Shown in pieces: positions 35,748 through 44,713 of a stretch of DNA of 64,000 nucleotides (positions within the stretch are counted from its first letter, which is position 1; each line of letters opens with the position of its first letter). A program made the translations under genes and the position numbers. The stretch is from Legionella anisa (GTDB lineage Bacteria; Pseudomonadota; Gammaproteobacteria; Legionellales; Legionellaceae): positions 269,038-333,037 of the forward strand of contig NZ_LNXS01000022.1 in assembly GCF_001467525.1 (NCBI RefSeq), read 5' to 3'. The notes under the pieces are model-generated. The model made no database searches, had not been told where the DNA came from, and worked only from the letters and a program-made list of their open reading frames with translations.

Positions 35748-37460
35748 GTGGATAAACGGTGGTTTGAACAATATCAGAAAGGAGTCCCACATGAAATTGA
35801 CGCAAGTCAGTATTCTTCCCTCGTAGATTTGTTTAAAGAATCCTGCTCGCGTTATGCTAAAAAAACCGCATATACCAATTTAGGTACTGGTATAACTTTT
35901 GGTGAACTAAACGAGCTAAGCCGAGATTTTGCTGCGTATCTTCAACAGCTCAAACTGGAGAAAGGGGCTCGGGTAGCGATCATGCTTCCCAATGTTCTTC
36001 AATACCCAGTAGCCTTATTCGGTATCTTGCGTGCAGGTTATATTGTTGTTAATACAAATCCACTCTACACCACAGACGAGCTAATTCATCAAATGAATGA
36101 CTCAGGTGCTGAAGCAATTATTGTACTTGCTAATTTTGCAAAAACTGTAGAAAAAGCTTTAAGCTCCATTCCTACATTAAAACATGTTATTGTGACTGAA
36201 ATAGCAGATCTATTTCCAACTCCGAAACGAATCATTATCAATTCGATAATTAAATATATTAAAAAAATGGTACCTTCTTTTAATATCCCTCATGCAGTGA
36301 CATTTAATTATACTTTGCTTGAAGGAAAACAATCGACGTTACATCATGTAGCGTTAGGTCATGACGATATCGCATTCTTGCAATATACCGGTGGTACAAC
36401 AGGTGTAGCAAAAGGGGCTATTTTAACTCATAGCAATATGATCTCCAATGTGCTGCAAGCTGAAGCGTGGATTAAACCCGTAGTAGGGTTAAATGGTGAT
36501 GAAACGATTATTACAGCGATACCTCTTTATCATATTTTCTCTCTTACTGCGAATTGTTTGACCTTTTTAAAACAAGGAGCACAAAATGTCCTGATCACAA
36601 ATCCCCGTGACATGAAGCACTTTGTTAAAGAAATTAAAAAAGTGCGTTTTACAGCAATTACGGGTGTTAATACCTTGTTTAATGGTTTACTAAACCAGCC
36701 TAAATTTAAAGAAGTTGATTTTAGCAACCTAAAAATTTCGCTTGCAGGAGGTATGGCATTGCAAAAAAGTGTGGCGCTTAAATGGCGTGAAGTCACCAAA
36801 ACACCTGTATTAGAAGCATATGGATTAACTGAAACCAGTCCTGCTGCCATTATGAATCCTATGAATCTGACTGAATATAATGGAAGTATAGGAGTACCTA
36901 TCCCCTCTACAGATGTCATTATTCTTGATGACGAGGAACATGAAGTATCAATAGGTACAAGCGGGGAAATTTGCATTAAGGGACCACAAGTAACCCCAGG
37001 ATATTGGAAGCGACCTGATGAAACCGCTTTAGTGTTCACTAAGAATGGTTATTTAAAAACCGGAGACATTGGTAAAATGGATGAAGAAGGTTTTATTTAC
37101 CTAGTCGATCGAAAAAAAGACATGTTACTTGTCTCAGGATTTAACGTTTATCCAAATGAAGTAGAACAAGTAATTGCTATGCATCCTGGCGTTTTGGAAG
37201 TAGGAGTTGTTGGTGTCTTTGATAAGGAATCGGGTGAGCGCGTTAAAGCATGCATTGTAAAAAAAGATCCTGATCTAACCGAAGAACAAGTGATTGCTTA
37301 TTGTCGAGAACACCTGACTGCTTATAAAGTTCCCAGGCTGGTTGAATTTTACAACGAGCTTCCTAAAACAAATGTGGGAAAAATTCTTCGTCGAGCACTT
37401 AAAGATTCTCATGCTGCATCACCAAGCCTCTCGGAGAAAAAACCAACTGTTGCTATATAA
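35748..37460 (+). CDS. fadD: Long-chain fatty acid-CoA ligase
   Basis: The 570-residue AMP-forming acyl-CoA synthetase has the P-loop FLQYTGGTTGVAKGAILTH and LEAYGLTETSPA. It also has YLKTGDIGKMDEEGFIYLVD with RKKDMLLVSGFNVYPNEVE (the fatty-acid signature), and the terminal KTNVGKILRRALK lysine motif. The pattern follows E. coli FadD closely. It activates imported fatty acids for beta-oxidation or lipid synthesis. The GTG start at 35748 has an AGAAGGA site. It is divergent from minC and convergent with the Nudix gene, with family A repeat copy 8 directly after its stop. Confidence 0.93.
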   Translation: MDKRWFEQYQKGVPHEIDASQYSSLVDLFKESCSRYAKKTAYTNLGTGITFGELNELSRDFAAYLQQLKLEKGARVAIMLPNVLQYPVALFGILRAGYIVVNTNPLYTTDELIHQMNDSGAEAIIVLANFAKTVEKALSSIPTLKHVIVTEIADLFPTPKRIIINSIIKYIKKMVPSFNIPHAVTFNYTLLEGKQSTLHHVALGHDDIAFLQYTGGTTGVAKGAILTHSNMISNVLQAEAWIKPVVGLNGDETIITAIPLYHIFSLTANCLTFLKQGAQNVLITNPRDMKHFVKEIKKVRFTAITGVNTLFNGLLNQPKFKEVDFSNLKISLAGGMALQKSVALKWREVTKTPVLEAYGLTETSPAAIMNPMNLTEYNGSIGVPIPSTDVIILDDEEHEVSIGTSGEICIKGPQVTPGYWKRPDETALVFTKNGYLKTGDIGKMDEEGFIYLVDRKKDMLLVSGFNVYPNEVEQVIAMHPGVLEVGVVGVFDKESGERVKACIVKKDPDLTEEQVIAYCREHLTAYKVPRLVEFYNELPKTNVGKILRRALKDSHAASPSLSEKKPTVAI

Positions 37461-37465
37461 AATAT

Positions 37466-37521
37466 GTAGCCTGGGTGCAGCGCAGCGAAACCCGGGTTCT
37501 GCTGCGCTGCACCCAGGCTAC
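37466..37521. repeat. Family A palindromic repeat, copy 8
   Basis: A 56-base palindrome has perfect arms of about 21 bp. It sits 5 bases after the fadD stop in the convergent gap with the Nudix hydrolase gene, where it could serve as a two-way terminator. Confidence 0.92.
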
Positions 37522-37581
37522 ACTATACGAAGCAAATGCGTAAAACACAACCTTTTCTTGGTAGAAGGTGATCTAATACAA

Positions 37582-38085
37582 TTATTTTACCAATTGTTTC
37601 ATTATGCGAGCAGTCGCACCCCATACCCAATCTTTATTTGCAGTGAATTCACAAGTAACATAACGACGACCATTCCGTTCAATTATAAAATCTTTGTAAT
37701 TTTGGACATCTTGAACTAATGCCATTGGAATCGATATTAAACGAGTTACTTCTTGAGCATTTAATTGGTAAGGATGAACCGTTTCGATACGTGCAAACCA
37801 AGGATGAATAATCTTCCCTAAAAGGGTTTTTTGAGTATTTAATTCTTTTATCAAAGTGATACGGTCTGGGGTAATACCTAACTCCTCATACAACTCTCTC
37901 AATGCAGTAGCATAATAGTTTTCATCCCCCTCTTCCCAAATACCTCCTGGGAAACAGATTTCTCCCGGATGTGCTCTCAGTTTATCGCTACGTTGTGTCA
38001 GAATTAATGAATCAGATAATTGCTCATACAAGACAACCACACCAGAATGTGCCAGCTTTTTCCCTTTAATTTCATTTAAGTCCAT
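37582..38085 (-). CDS. Nudix hydrolase, probable CoA pyrophosphatase type
   Basis: The 167-residue protein has a complete Nudix box GGIWEEGDENYYATALREL followed by YEELGI, giving the G-x5-E-x7-REL-x-EE-x-G-I pattern. It is preceded by LRAHPGEICFPGG, as in NudL/CoA pyrophosphatases. It would hydrolyse a nucleoside diphosphate linked to another group, probably CoA or a related compound. The start lies inside pabB with a 14-base overlap, so the two are co-transcribed. Substrate assignment is inference from the LRAHPGEICFPGG segment. Confidence 0.88.
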   Translation of the reverse strand: MDLNEIKGKKLAHSGVVVLYEQLSDSLILTQRSDKLRAHPGEICFPGGIWEEGDENYYATALRELYEELGITPDRITLIKELNTQKTLLGKIIHPWFARIETVHPYQLNAQEVTRLISIPMALVQDVQNYKDFIIERNGRRYVTCEFTANKDWVWGATARIMKQLVK

Positions 38086-39394
38086 TAATAACCGCTGCTA
38101 TTTTGATAAAACATTCACGATATTCATCTTCCCAGTTTGAGTCAATAACTATTCCACCACCAGCAGCTAAATGCAACATATTCTCTTTAGCTGTAACCGT
38201 ACGAATAGCAATGTTCGTATCAAAACGCCCATGTCGGGAAAAATAACCTATAGAGCCACAGTAAATGCCTCGTGCATAAGATTCCTGTTCATGAATAATT
38301 CGCATAGACTCAATTTTCGGCGCTCCTGTAATAGAACCACCAGGGAAACACGATAAAAATGCATCAAATGGTGGAACTGTAGCAAGACATTGGGCTTCAA
38401 TTGTACTTACTAAATGATGTACTGAATTATAGCTTTGCACCTCACATAAACTCGTTACGTGTACTGAACCTGGTTGAGCAATTTTACCTAAGTCGTTTCT
38501 TAACAAATCAACTATCATGACATTCTCAGCTCGATTTTTTTCACATGATGTCAATTTATTTTTTAATTCTTCATCTTCCATATGACTAGTAGAGCGGCCT
38601 ATTGTCCCTTTAATAGGAGATGTTACTAATTTACCCTCTTCATGGAAAAGAAAACGTTCAGGGGAGAAACTTAAAATATCCGCATGCGCTGTTCGTAGAA
38701 AAGCAGCAAAAGGAACAGGGTTTTTCAAACAAATTTTTTTATAAAAAGTCCAACTGTCTCCTTCATAAGCAACGTGAAATGGCTGAGTCAGATTGACCTG
38801 ATAACTTCTTCCTTCTTTTAAAAATTGATAAACAGAAGAAAATGCTTTGATGTAATTTTGTTTGCTCATCAAAGGAGTAAAATCACCTTTAATGGCCGCA
38901 TTGTGCTGTTGTTTAGTAGGGTTATTCCACAGCGCCAATACTTCATCAACTATTTTAGTAGTTGATTGATGTGTATTTGCCGCAAATACGGTTACAGTTT
39001 TATCATGATGGTCTACAATAATTGCCCAATCATACAAACCAAGATCTAATAAAGGCATATTTTCTAATGTTGGTTGGATGCAGGAATCTATTCCTAATAA
39101 CTTTGCTCCAAGATCATAAGAAATATAACCCAGAGCGCCGCCTTGAAAAGGAAGATCCGCCACAGAAGGTATTGGCGATAAGAGTTGGCTTATTTTTTTT
39201 AATAAACCCGGTAAATCCTCAGCATTTTGATTGATTTGGATAAAATCATAAGGGTAGGCACTAATAATGTCATAACGTCCATAAGCGCGATCGGTACTTT
39301 CTAAAAGAACAAAACCTGGCAAATGAACTAATTTTTGGTAATACTCATGCAGCGAATCATGATAGTCTAATGAATATAATACAAATTGGCTCAA
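38072..39394 (-). CDS. pabB: Aminodeoxychorismate synthase component I
   Basis: The 440-residue protein belongs to the chorismate-utilising family. The motif SPIKGTIGRS has the lysine typical of PabB, where TrpE has PIAGT. Other motifs are CEKNRAENVMIVDLLRNDLG, CFPGGSITGAPKIESMRII and GGGIVIDSNWEDEYRECF. It makes 4-amino-4-deoxychorismate for p-aminobenzoate and folate. The N-terminal part holds a tryptophan-binding-like region. Partners pabA and pabC are not in the window. It is divergent from the pdh operon. Confidence 0.93.
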   Translation of the reverse strand: MSQFVLYSLDYHDSLHEYYQKLVHLPGFVLLESTDRAYGRYDIISAYPYDFIQINQNAEDLPGLLKKISQLLSPIPSVADLPFQGGALGYISYDLGAKLLGIDSCIQPTLENMPLLDLGLYDWAIIVDHHDKTVTVFAANTHQSTTKIVDEVLALWNNPTKQQHNAAIKGDFTPLMSKQNYIKAFSSVYQFLKEGRSYQVNLTQPFHVAYEGDSWTFYKKICLKNPVPFAAFLRTAHADILSFSPERFLFHEEGKLVTSPIKGTIGRSTSHMEDEELKNKLTSCEKNRAENVMIVDLLRNDLGKIAQPGSVHVTSLCEVQSYNSVHHLVSTIEAQCLATVPPFDAFLSCFPGGSITGAPKIESMRIIHEQESYARGIYCGSIGYFSRHGRFDTNIAIRTVTAKENMLHLAAGGGIVIDSNWEDEYRECFIKIAAVINGLK

Positions 39395-39432
39395 AATATT
39401 CCTCTTAAGTAATGATTATAAAACTTATATTC

Positions 39433-39511
39433 GTAGCCTGGGTGTAGCACAGCAAAACCCGGGGATTAATTCTTAACGATTCCGGGGGTCCGCGGCACCG
39501 CACTAGGCGAC
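39433..39511. repeat. Family A palindromic repeat, copy 9 (degenerate)
   Basis: The left arm is recognisable (GTAGCCTGGGTGTAGCACAG); the right arm is eroded to scattered matches. This is the only copy in a clearly divergent gap (pabB/pdhA), where a terminator role is unlikely. Confidence 0.7.
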
Positions 39512-39612
39512 AAATACTTCATTCTGTAACGCGAATTCGACACTAATTCTCTGGTTTTTGAATTAATTTGTGAGTATGCTATGCAAACGCTTTATTGACA
39601 AGGAGCCCTTGT

Positions 39613-40686
39613 ATGGCAACAGTTGCTCAATTTGACATTACATATACTCAATTTTTAAATGAACATGGAAAATTGGTCGGACAACTACCTTCTTTTGCCC
39701 ATGATCATTCTGTGCTTAAAGAACTTTATAAAATTATGGTTCTGACACGGACTTTTGATAAAAAAGCTATCGCTTTACAAAGAACAGGAAAAATGGGAAC
39801 TTATGCTCCGATTAATGGTCAGGAAGCAATTTCAGCCGCTATAGGTCATGCAATGCGCCCTGAGGATGTACTTGTACCCTATTACCGCGATTATGCTGCG
39901 CAATTTCAACGCGGTGTAAAAATGTCTGAAATACTCGCTTTCTGGGGTGGTGACGAGCGTGGCAGTCAATTTTCCTGTAATTCAGAAGACTTACCAATCT
40001 GTGTTCCGATTGCCTCTCAATGCTTGCATGCAACAGGTGTTGCATTTGCCTTTAAATACAGAAATCAGCCTCGTGTCGCCGTAGTGTGTCTTGGCGAGGG
40101 CGGTACTTCGGAAGGCGATTTTTATGAAGCGATGAATGTCGCGGGTACATGGAATTTACCTGTCGTTTTCGTGGTCAATAATAACCAATGGGCAATTTCT
40201 GTCCCTAGAGATCAACAGACCGGTACCCAAACTATTGCACAAAAGGCCGTAGCCGCTGGCTTTACAGGCATGCAAATTGACGGTAATGACATTTTAGCAA
40301 CAAGACACGTTATTGGCGATGCAATTGAAAAAGCACGTCATGGTGAAGGACCTACTTTAATTGAAGCCATGTCTTATCGTTTATCGGATCATACAACAGC
40401 TGACGATGCAACTCGCTATCAACCTGGCGATGAAGTTGAAAAGGCCAAACCTAAAGAACCCATATCACGATTTAAAGAATTTCTTATAGAACAAAAAATA
40501 TGGAATTCGCAAGACGAAGAAAACTTAGTAATTCAATGTTCTGAAGAAGTAGAAAAGGCAGTTAATGAATACTTGAGTATGGAACCACAACCAATCAGCA
40601 GTATTTTTGATTACCATTATGCCGAACTACCTGAGTATTTAGTGGAACAACGTGCAATAGCTATGGAGGAAGCAACTCATGCCTGA
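39613..40686 (+). CDS. pdhA: Pyruvate dehydrogenase E1 component, alpha subunit
   Basis: The 357-residue protein is the alpha chain of an alpha2-beta2 thiamine-diphosphate E1. It has the TPP motif VCLGEGGTSEGDFYEAMNVA (GDG-like) through VVFVVNNNQWAIS, and the phosphorylation-loop-like SYRLSDHTTADDATRY. The start is the ATG at 39613 with an AGGAG site at the right distance; an upstream TTG in frame lacks one. It begins a pdhA-pdhB-pdhC operon. 2-Oxo-acid specificity (pyruvate or branched-chain) is not certain from sequence alone. Confidence 0.9.
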   Translation: MATVAQFDITYTQFLNEHGKLVGQLPSFAHDHSVLKELYKIMVLTRTFDKKAIALQRTGKMGTYAPINGQEAISAAIGHAMRPEDVLVPYYRDYAAQFQRGVKMSEILAFWGGDERGSQFSCNSEDLPICVPIASQCLHATGVAFAFKYRNQPRVAVVCLGEGGTSEGDFYEAMNVAGTWNLPVVFVVNNNQWAISVPRDQQTGTQTIAQKAVAAGFTGMQIDGNDILATRHVIGDAIEKARHGEGPTLIEAMSYRLSDHTTADDATRYQPGDEVEKAKPKEPISRFKEFLIEQKIWNSQDEENLVIQCSEEVEKAVNEYLSMEPQPISSIFDYHYAELPEYLVEQRAIAMEEATHA

Positions 40687-41653
40687 TATTACTTTAATCG
40701 AGGCAGTAACTCAGGCTTTGGCTTATGAGTTAGCTCATGATGAAAATGTTGTAGTTTTTGGAGAGGATGTGGGTAAAAATGGTGGTGTCTTTCGCGCCAC
40801 GGTAGGATTACAAGAGCGTTTTGGTGAAAAAAGAGTTTTTGATACTCCCCTGGCAGAGTCTATGATTGCCGGATTAGCAATTGGTATGTCAATACAAGGA
40901 TTGAAGCCGGTTGCTGAGTTTCAATTTATGGGGTTTATCTATCCAGCAATGAATCAAATTATTTCTCATGCTGCTCGGATGCGTAATAGAACACGCGGAC
41001 GACTCCATTGCCCTCTCGTTTTTCGTGCACCTTTTGGTGGCGGCATTCGCGCTCCAGAACATCATTCTGAAAGCACCGAGGCACTATTTGCTCATATTCC
41101 TGGTTTACAAGTTGTGATTCCCTCCTCGCCACGGCGTGCTTATGGCCTGCTTTTAGCCGCCATGCGTAATCCAGATCCAGTTGTTTTTCTCGAGCCTAAA
41201 CGTATTTATCGTTTGGTCAAGCAGCCTGTAGAAGATAACGGTGAAGCACTTCCTATCGGTAAGTGTTTTACGCTACAACAAGGTGATGACGTCACATTAA
41301 TAAGCTGGGGAGCCAGCATCCACGAAACACAACAAGCTGCTAAGCAATTAGGCAACGAAGGAATTTCTTGCGAAGTCATTGATGTGGCAACAATTAAACC
41401 ACTGGATATTGAAACAATTTTAGCCTCAGTAGAGAAAACAGGACGGTGTATTATCGTTCATGAGGGAGCGAAAACGTGTGGCGTTGGTGCCGAAATTTCA
41501 GCACAGATTATGGAAAATTCTATGGCTGATTTAATGGCTCCAGTCCAACGGGTAACCGGATATGATACTGTAATGCCCTATTTCCAGCTGGAAAAACAGT
41601 ACATCCCTAGTGTTGCACGGATTAAAAACAGTGTTATGAGCATAATGGAGTAA
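40679..41653 (+). CDS. pdhB: Pyruvate dehydrogenase E1 component, beta subunit
   Basis: The 324-residue beta chain has VVFGEDVGKNGGVFRATVGL, DTPLAESMIAGLAIGMS, the potassium-site region FGGGIRAPEHHSES, and IVHEGAKTCGVGAEISAQIM. With PdhA it decarboxylates the 2-oxo acid and passes the acyl group to the lipoyl arm of PdhC. It overlaps pdhA by 8 bases and is 2 bases from pdhC, so the three subunits are tightly co-expressed. Confidence 0.92.
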   Translation: MPDITLIEAVTQALAYELAHDENVVVFGEDVGKNGGVFRATVGLQERFGEKRVFDTPLAESMIAGLAIGMSIQGLKPVAEFQFMGFIYPAMNQIISHAARMRNRTRGRLHCPLVFRAPFGGGIRAPEHHSESTEALFAHIPGLQVVIPSSPRRAYGLLLAAMRNPDPVVFLEPKRIYRLVKQPVEDNGEALPIGKCFTLQQGDDVTLISWGASIHETQQAAKQLGNEGISCEVIDVATIKPLDIETILASVEKTGRCIIVHEGAKTCGVGAEISAQIMENSMADLMAPVQRVTGYDTVMPYFQLEKQYIPSVARIKNSVMSIME

Positions 41654-41655
41654 TA

Positions 41656-42771
41656 ATGAATATTTTCAATCTACCTGATTTGGGTGAAGGCCTACCAGAT
41701 GCTGAGATTCATGAATGGTTTGTTAAAGAAGGGGATACTGTAATCGCAGATCAACCATTGGTTTCTATGGAAACTGCAAAAGCTGTAGTTGATGTACCCT
41801 GTCCTCAGTCTGGAATTATTAGCAAATTATATGGTAAGCCTGGAGACGTAATTAAAACAGGTGAACCTTTGGTAGCTTTTAAATCAACAAGTGCTAAAAC
41901 GGAAGACAAAGGAACAGTAGTCGGCAATTTAGAAGAAAGCAGTGAAGTCTTTGAAGATAATTTTACTGTCGGCATCCAACACGCAACTAAAAATCGTATC
42001 AAGGCAACCCCTGCAGTAAAGATGCTTGCTAAAAAACTTAATGTCGATTTATCTACAGTTAAAGGAACTGGAGAGTTCGGCATAATCACTCGCGATGATG
42101 TTCAGGCACAAGCAGACAAAAACTCAGAAGTACCTGCGGGTTTTGAGCCTCTGCGCGGGGTAAGACGAGCAATGCTCAATAGCATGACACAATCTCATGC
42201 AGAAGTAGTACCTGTAAGTATTTTTGATGAAGCCGATATCAGTACTTGGAAGCCTGGTACTGATATTACGATTCGCCTAATCCGGGCAATAGTCTACGCT
42301 GCTAAAAAAGAGCCTGCCCTGAATGCATGGTTTGATACAAAACATGGTGCGCGCCAGTGTTTTAATGAGGTGCATCTTGGTTTAGCGATGGATAATGAGG
42401 AAGGATTATTTGTGCCTGTTATTCATAACGCCGCGAAGCTTTCCGATGGTGATCTACGAAAAATAATCAATGAGTTTAAAGAATCTGTGAGCAAACGAGA
42501 AATTACTGCAGATAAATTGAAGGGAGCTACCATAACTCTTTCTAATTTTGGAAAATTTGCTGGCCGCTTTGCTAGTCCAATTATTGTTCCGCCGATGGTT
42601 GCTATCTTAGCCGTAGGCAGACTCTATCAGGGAGCTGTTGTCAATACTCAAGGAGCATTAGAAGCACATAATATACTTCCCTTATCATTAAGTTTTGACC
42701 ATAGAGCTGTTACTGGAGGCGAAGCAACTCGCTTCTTAGGTGCTGTGATGGAGTCGTTGCAAAAGGAATAA
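41656..42771 (+). CDS. pdhC: Dihydrolipoamide acyltransferase E2 component
   Basis: The 371-residue E2 has one lipoyl domain (about 1-78, lipoyl lysine K42 in METAKAVVDV) and a peripheral-subunit binding domain (about 117-152, KATPAVKMLAKKLNVDLSTV then GTGEFG). The catalytic domain is about 165-371. The active-site motif is SFDHRAVTGG: H349 is present but the usual aspartate of HxxxDG is T353. No E3 (lpd) gene follows, so lipoamide dehydrogenase must come from elsewhere. It ends the pdhABC operon; a short hairpin and a family B element lie downstream. Confidence 0.92.
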   Translation: MNIFNLPDLGEGLPDAEIHEWFVKEGDTVIADQPLVSMETAKAVVDVPCPQSGIISKLYGKPGDVIKTGEPLVAFKSTSAKTEDKGTVVGNLEESSEVFEDNFTVGIQHATKNRIKATPAVKMLAKKLNVDLSTVKGTGEFGIITRDDVQAQADKNSEVPAGFEPLRGVRRAMLNSMTQSHAEVVPVSIFDEADISTWKPGTDITIRLIRAIVYAAKKEPALNAWFDTKHGARQCFNEVHLGLAMDNEEGLFVPVIHNAAKLSDGDLRKIINEFKESVSKREITADKLKGATITLSNFGKFAGRFASPIIVPPMVAILAVGRLYQGAVVNTQGALEAHNILPLSLSFDHRAVTGGEATRFLGAVMESLQKE

Positions 42772-42782
42772 GATAAAAGTTT

Positions 42783-42800
42783 CTCTCCCTTCAGGGAGAG
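42783..42800 (+). terminator. Possible terminator of pdhABC
   Basis: An 8-bp hairpin (CTCTCCCT, loop TC, AGGGAGAG) starts 11 bases after the pdhC stop. A T-run (TTCTTTTT) follows about 7 bases later, further than in a textbook intrinsic terminator. Confidence 0.45.
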
Positions 42801-42803
42801 GAA

Positions 42804-42949
42804 TTAGTTCTTTTTACAATTCTACTTTCTTGAGCCAAAATGCTTCGATTTTCTGTGCTCCTATACTCACATACTTCGTGTATGCTCCGTTCCGGTGCTC
42901 TAAAATCGAAGCATTTTGGCTCAAGATAGCGAATTGTAAACTGACCTAA
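42804..42949. repeat. Family B large inverted repeat, copy 2 (146 bp)
   Basis: Long inverted repeat: the segment TTGAGCCAAAATGCTTCGAT and its continuation (about 23 bp) is perfectly repeated in inverse orientation. It is flanked by outer arms with TTTACAATTC and has a central palindromic core. The reverse complement aligns with the copy at 56491-56634, most closely in the core (AGCACCGG...GTATGTGAG). No transposase is present, so it looks like a MITE-type or structured-RNA element. It fills the gap between pdhC and the small secreted protein gene. Confidence 0.85.
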
Positions 42950-42951
42950 TG

Positions 42952-43245
42952 TTATTGCTGCATTTTTTCTTGCATTTTACTTTTTATTTTTTCGGCTAAC
43001 TTCATTTTGCATTGCTGCAATTGTTCTGGACTGAAATTTGTATTTGGTAATTGTTTCTTACCCATGGCTACAGGTAAAACACAGTCTTTGACTAATTCTT
43101 TACCTGCATTTTCCCCACCTTTAAAGTAACCATTTTGCATACAAGTGATTGCAATAGCTTTGCAGGGCCCTGATTCTGCCCAACCATATAATGAAACACT
43201 CATTAGTATGCTAACTATACCAATCTTTGCAAATAATTTATTCAT
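42952..43245 (-). CDS. Small secreted protein with three conserved-looking cysteines
   Basis: The 97-residue protein has a signal peptide (MNKLFAKIGIVSILMSVSLY, cleaved near GWAES). The mature part of about 73 residues has C-K-A-I-A-I-T-C, KDCVLPV, LPNTNFSPEQLQQC and a lysine- and methionine-rich tail. I chose the ATG at 43245 because AAGGAAT precedes it; the longer upstream ORF has no such site. It is probably periplasmic. Function unknown. Confidence 0.65.
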   Translation of the reverse strand: MNKLFAKIGIVSILMSVSLYGWAESGPCKAIAITCMQNGYFKGGENAGKELVKDCVLPVAMGKKQLPNTNFSPEQLQQCKMKLAEKIKSKMQEKMQQ

Positions 43246-43392
43246 TTTTATAATTCCTTTTGTTGAGGATGGCGATCCCATTTATTAAACAATTGCATCT
43301 AAAATATAGCACAGTCTTTATATTTTGCTTTTATGAGTAATTTAAAGTTTAAATTCAGTACATTGCATTAAGTAGGTGGTACCCGAATCAAG

Positions 43393-44355
43393 TTATTTTG
43401 GTACAGGAGTAAGACACACTCTCTCTATTTCCCGGGCTACAGTATCGCGTTTTAAAAGTACTGAATTAGCACGATCTGTTTGCGTCAAAGAGATTGCATA
43501 AGGACCTACAAAAAATGCGTCACTATGAATCACATTACTTCCCACTTTCATTGTATATCCAAAAGGAATTTCAAAGCTTGCAAAATCAAAATAGCCATCC
43601 GATCTGTCTATACCAAGAATTAAAGCACCACCGCATTTTGGTGACAAAGGTATAAACACATGTGGAAATGGATGGGTTTCAACAAACACCCCTCCACCGC
43701 CTCGAGGGTTTAATGCATATTCTTCAATATATTCTTGATCCCATATATATTCTACAAGAAATAAAGATTTTAATTCTTCATGCGCCACATCATCCAATTT
43801 GAAGGATTGATGCAATGCAATAAGTTCTGCGCCATATTTTTTCAGAAAAGATTTAGGTACAGCTAATGCATTCATTTTAGGAATATCAACAAAGCGTACA
43901 TCTTTTGATATAGCTAGAACACCTAGATTACCAAAAACACTTGCATCACCGCCGCATTGTGCTTGTTCTTTACTTTTATCCAGCCATTTTGCCTCTAAAG
44001 TTAGCTCTCTTGGCACTACTTGCTTAATGTCTTTTGCATGAGGTAAATCTTTTTTTCTAATTCCCGTTGCAACTAACATGTTCACGGTTACACCTGTGTG
44101 CAAAATAGCATGAACCTTTTTAGACAGCATGAGAGGTCTTACTGGGCTATCAGGATTTCTCCTGTCGATCATTATGGATTGGAGTGCGTGATAATGCTTA
44201 TATACTTCCTTGGTAGGAATTTTAGTAGAAATAAATAAAAAACAATGACCCATCGAAAAGCGAAGTGAGGCAACCGCGGATCCTCCTTTAGTAGCCTCAT
44301 CACTCGATGCATCCATACTTAGTATCTCCATCTTCTTATCATTTGGTGAGTGCAT
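43393..44355 (-). CDS. Hypothetical protein, mixed alpha/beta
   Basis: I do not recognise this 320-residue protein. It has no signal peptide. The C-terminal 100 residues are rich in predicted strands with glycine turns (NPRGGGGVFVETHPFPHVFI, then PKCGGALILGI and IPFGYTMKVGSNVIHSDAFF), which could be a cupin-like beta-barrel with H and D candidate ligands; that is a guess. The first ATG has no ribosome-binding site, whereas an internal ATG at 44316 (residue 14) has a GGAG 9 bases upstream, so the protein may be 307 residues. It is divergent from the 1182-residue gene. Effector status is possible but unsupported by a specific motif. Confidence 0.5.
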   Translation of the reverse strand: MHSPNDKKMEILSMDASSDEATKGGSAVASLRFSMGHCFLFISTKIPTKEVYKHYHALQSIMIDRRNPDSPVRPLMLSKKVHAILHTGVTVNMLVATGIRKKDLPHAKDIKQVVPRELTLEAKWLDKSKEQAQCGGDASVFGNLGVLAISKDVRFVDIPKMNALAVPKSFLKKYGAELIALHQSFKLDDVAHEELKSLFLVEYIWDQEYIEEYALNPRGGGGVFVETHPFPHVFIPLSPKCGGALILGIDRSDGYFDFASFEIPFGYTMKVGSNVIHSDAFFVGPYAISLTQTDRANSVLLKRDTVAREIERVCLTPVPK

Positions 44356-44457
44356 AAGAATAAAACCAAGTCTATTAGTACTATTTTAATACATTTAAAT
44401 AAACTTGTGATTAGAAACTTAGATTTAAGGCTCCTATACCTGACCTAAAGAAGAGGT

Positions 44458-44486
44458 TTGACAAAAAATATTTTTTTTGATAAAAT
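44458..44486 (+). promoter_or_regulatory. Strong sigma-70 promoter-like sequence in a 358-base gap
   Basis: TTGACA (44458-44463), a 17-base spacer and TAAAAT (44481-44486) form a near-consensus promoter pointing to the 44714 and 44914 genes, leaving a leader of roughly 220 bases. The gap 44356-44713 contains no gene that I can see. The leader may carry regulation, but I found no clear riboswitch or hairpin in it. Confidence 0.5.
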
Positions 44487-44713
44487 TTTTTATATTTTGC
44501 TTTAAAATTTAACTAAATGCGATCTGTTCTCTTCGTCTGGATGATAGAAGGACTGGTTTTCTTACCAAGTTTTAATGATTAAACGGGTTGGTCGCTGAGG
44601 TAAAGAACGAGTTATTTGTATCTTTAGTTCAGCGGACAATTACACCTCTCTTTTTGCCTCAAGAAAAAACTTTATAAAGTAAATTAGGGTTTCACTTAAC
44701 TCGAGGTAATCTA

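Noticed and set aside
36530-37039. 169-codon leftward ORF within fadD
   Set aside because: It lies fully inside a well-supported FadD frame and shows no family motif.
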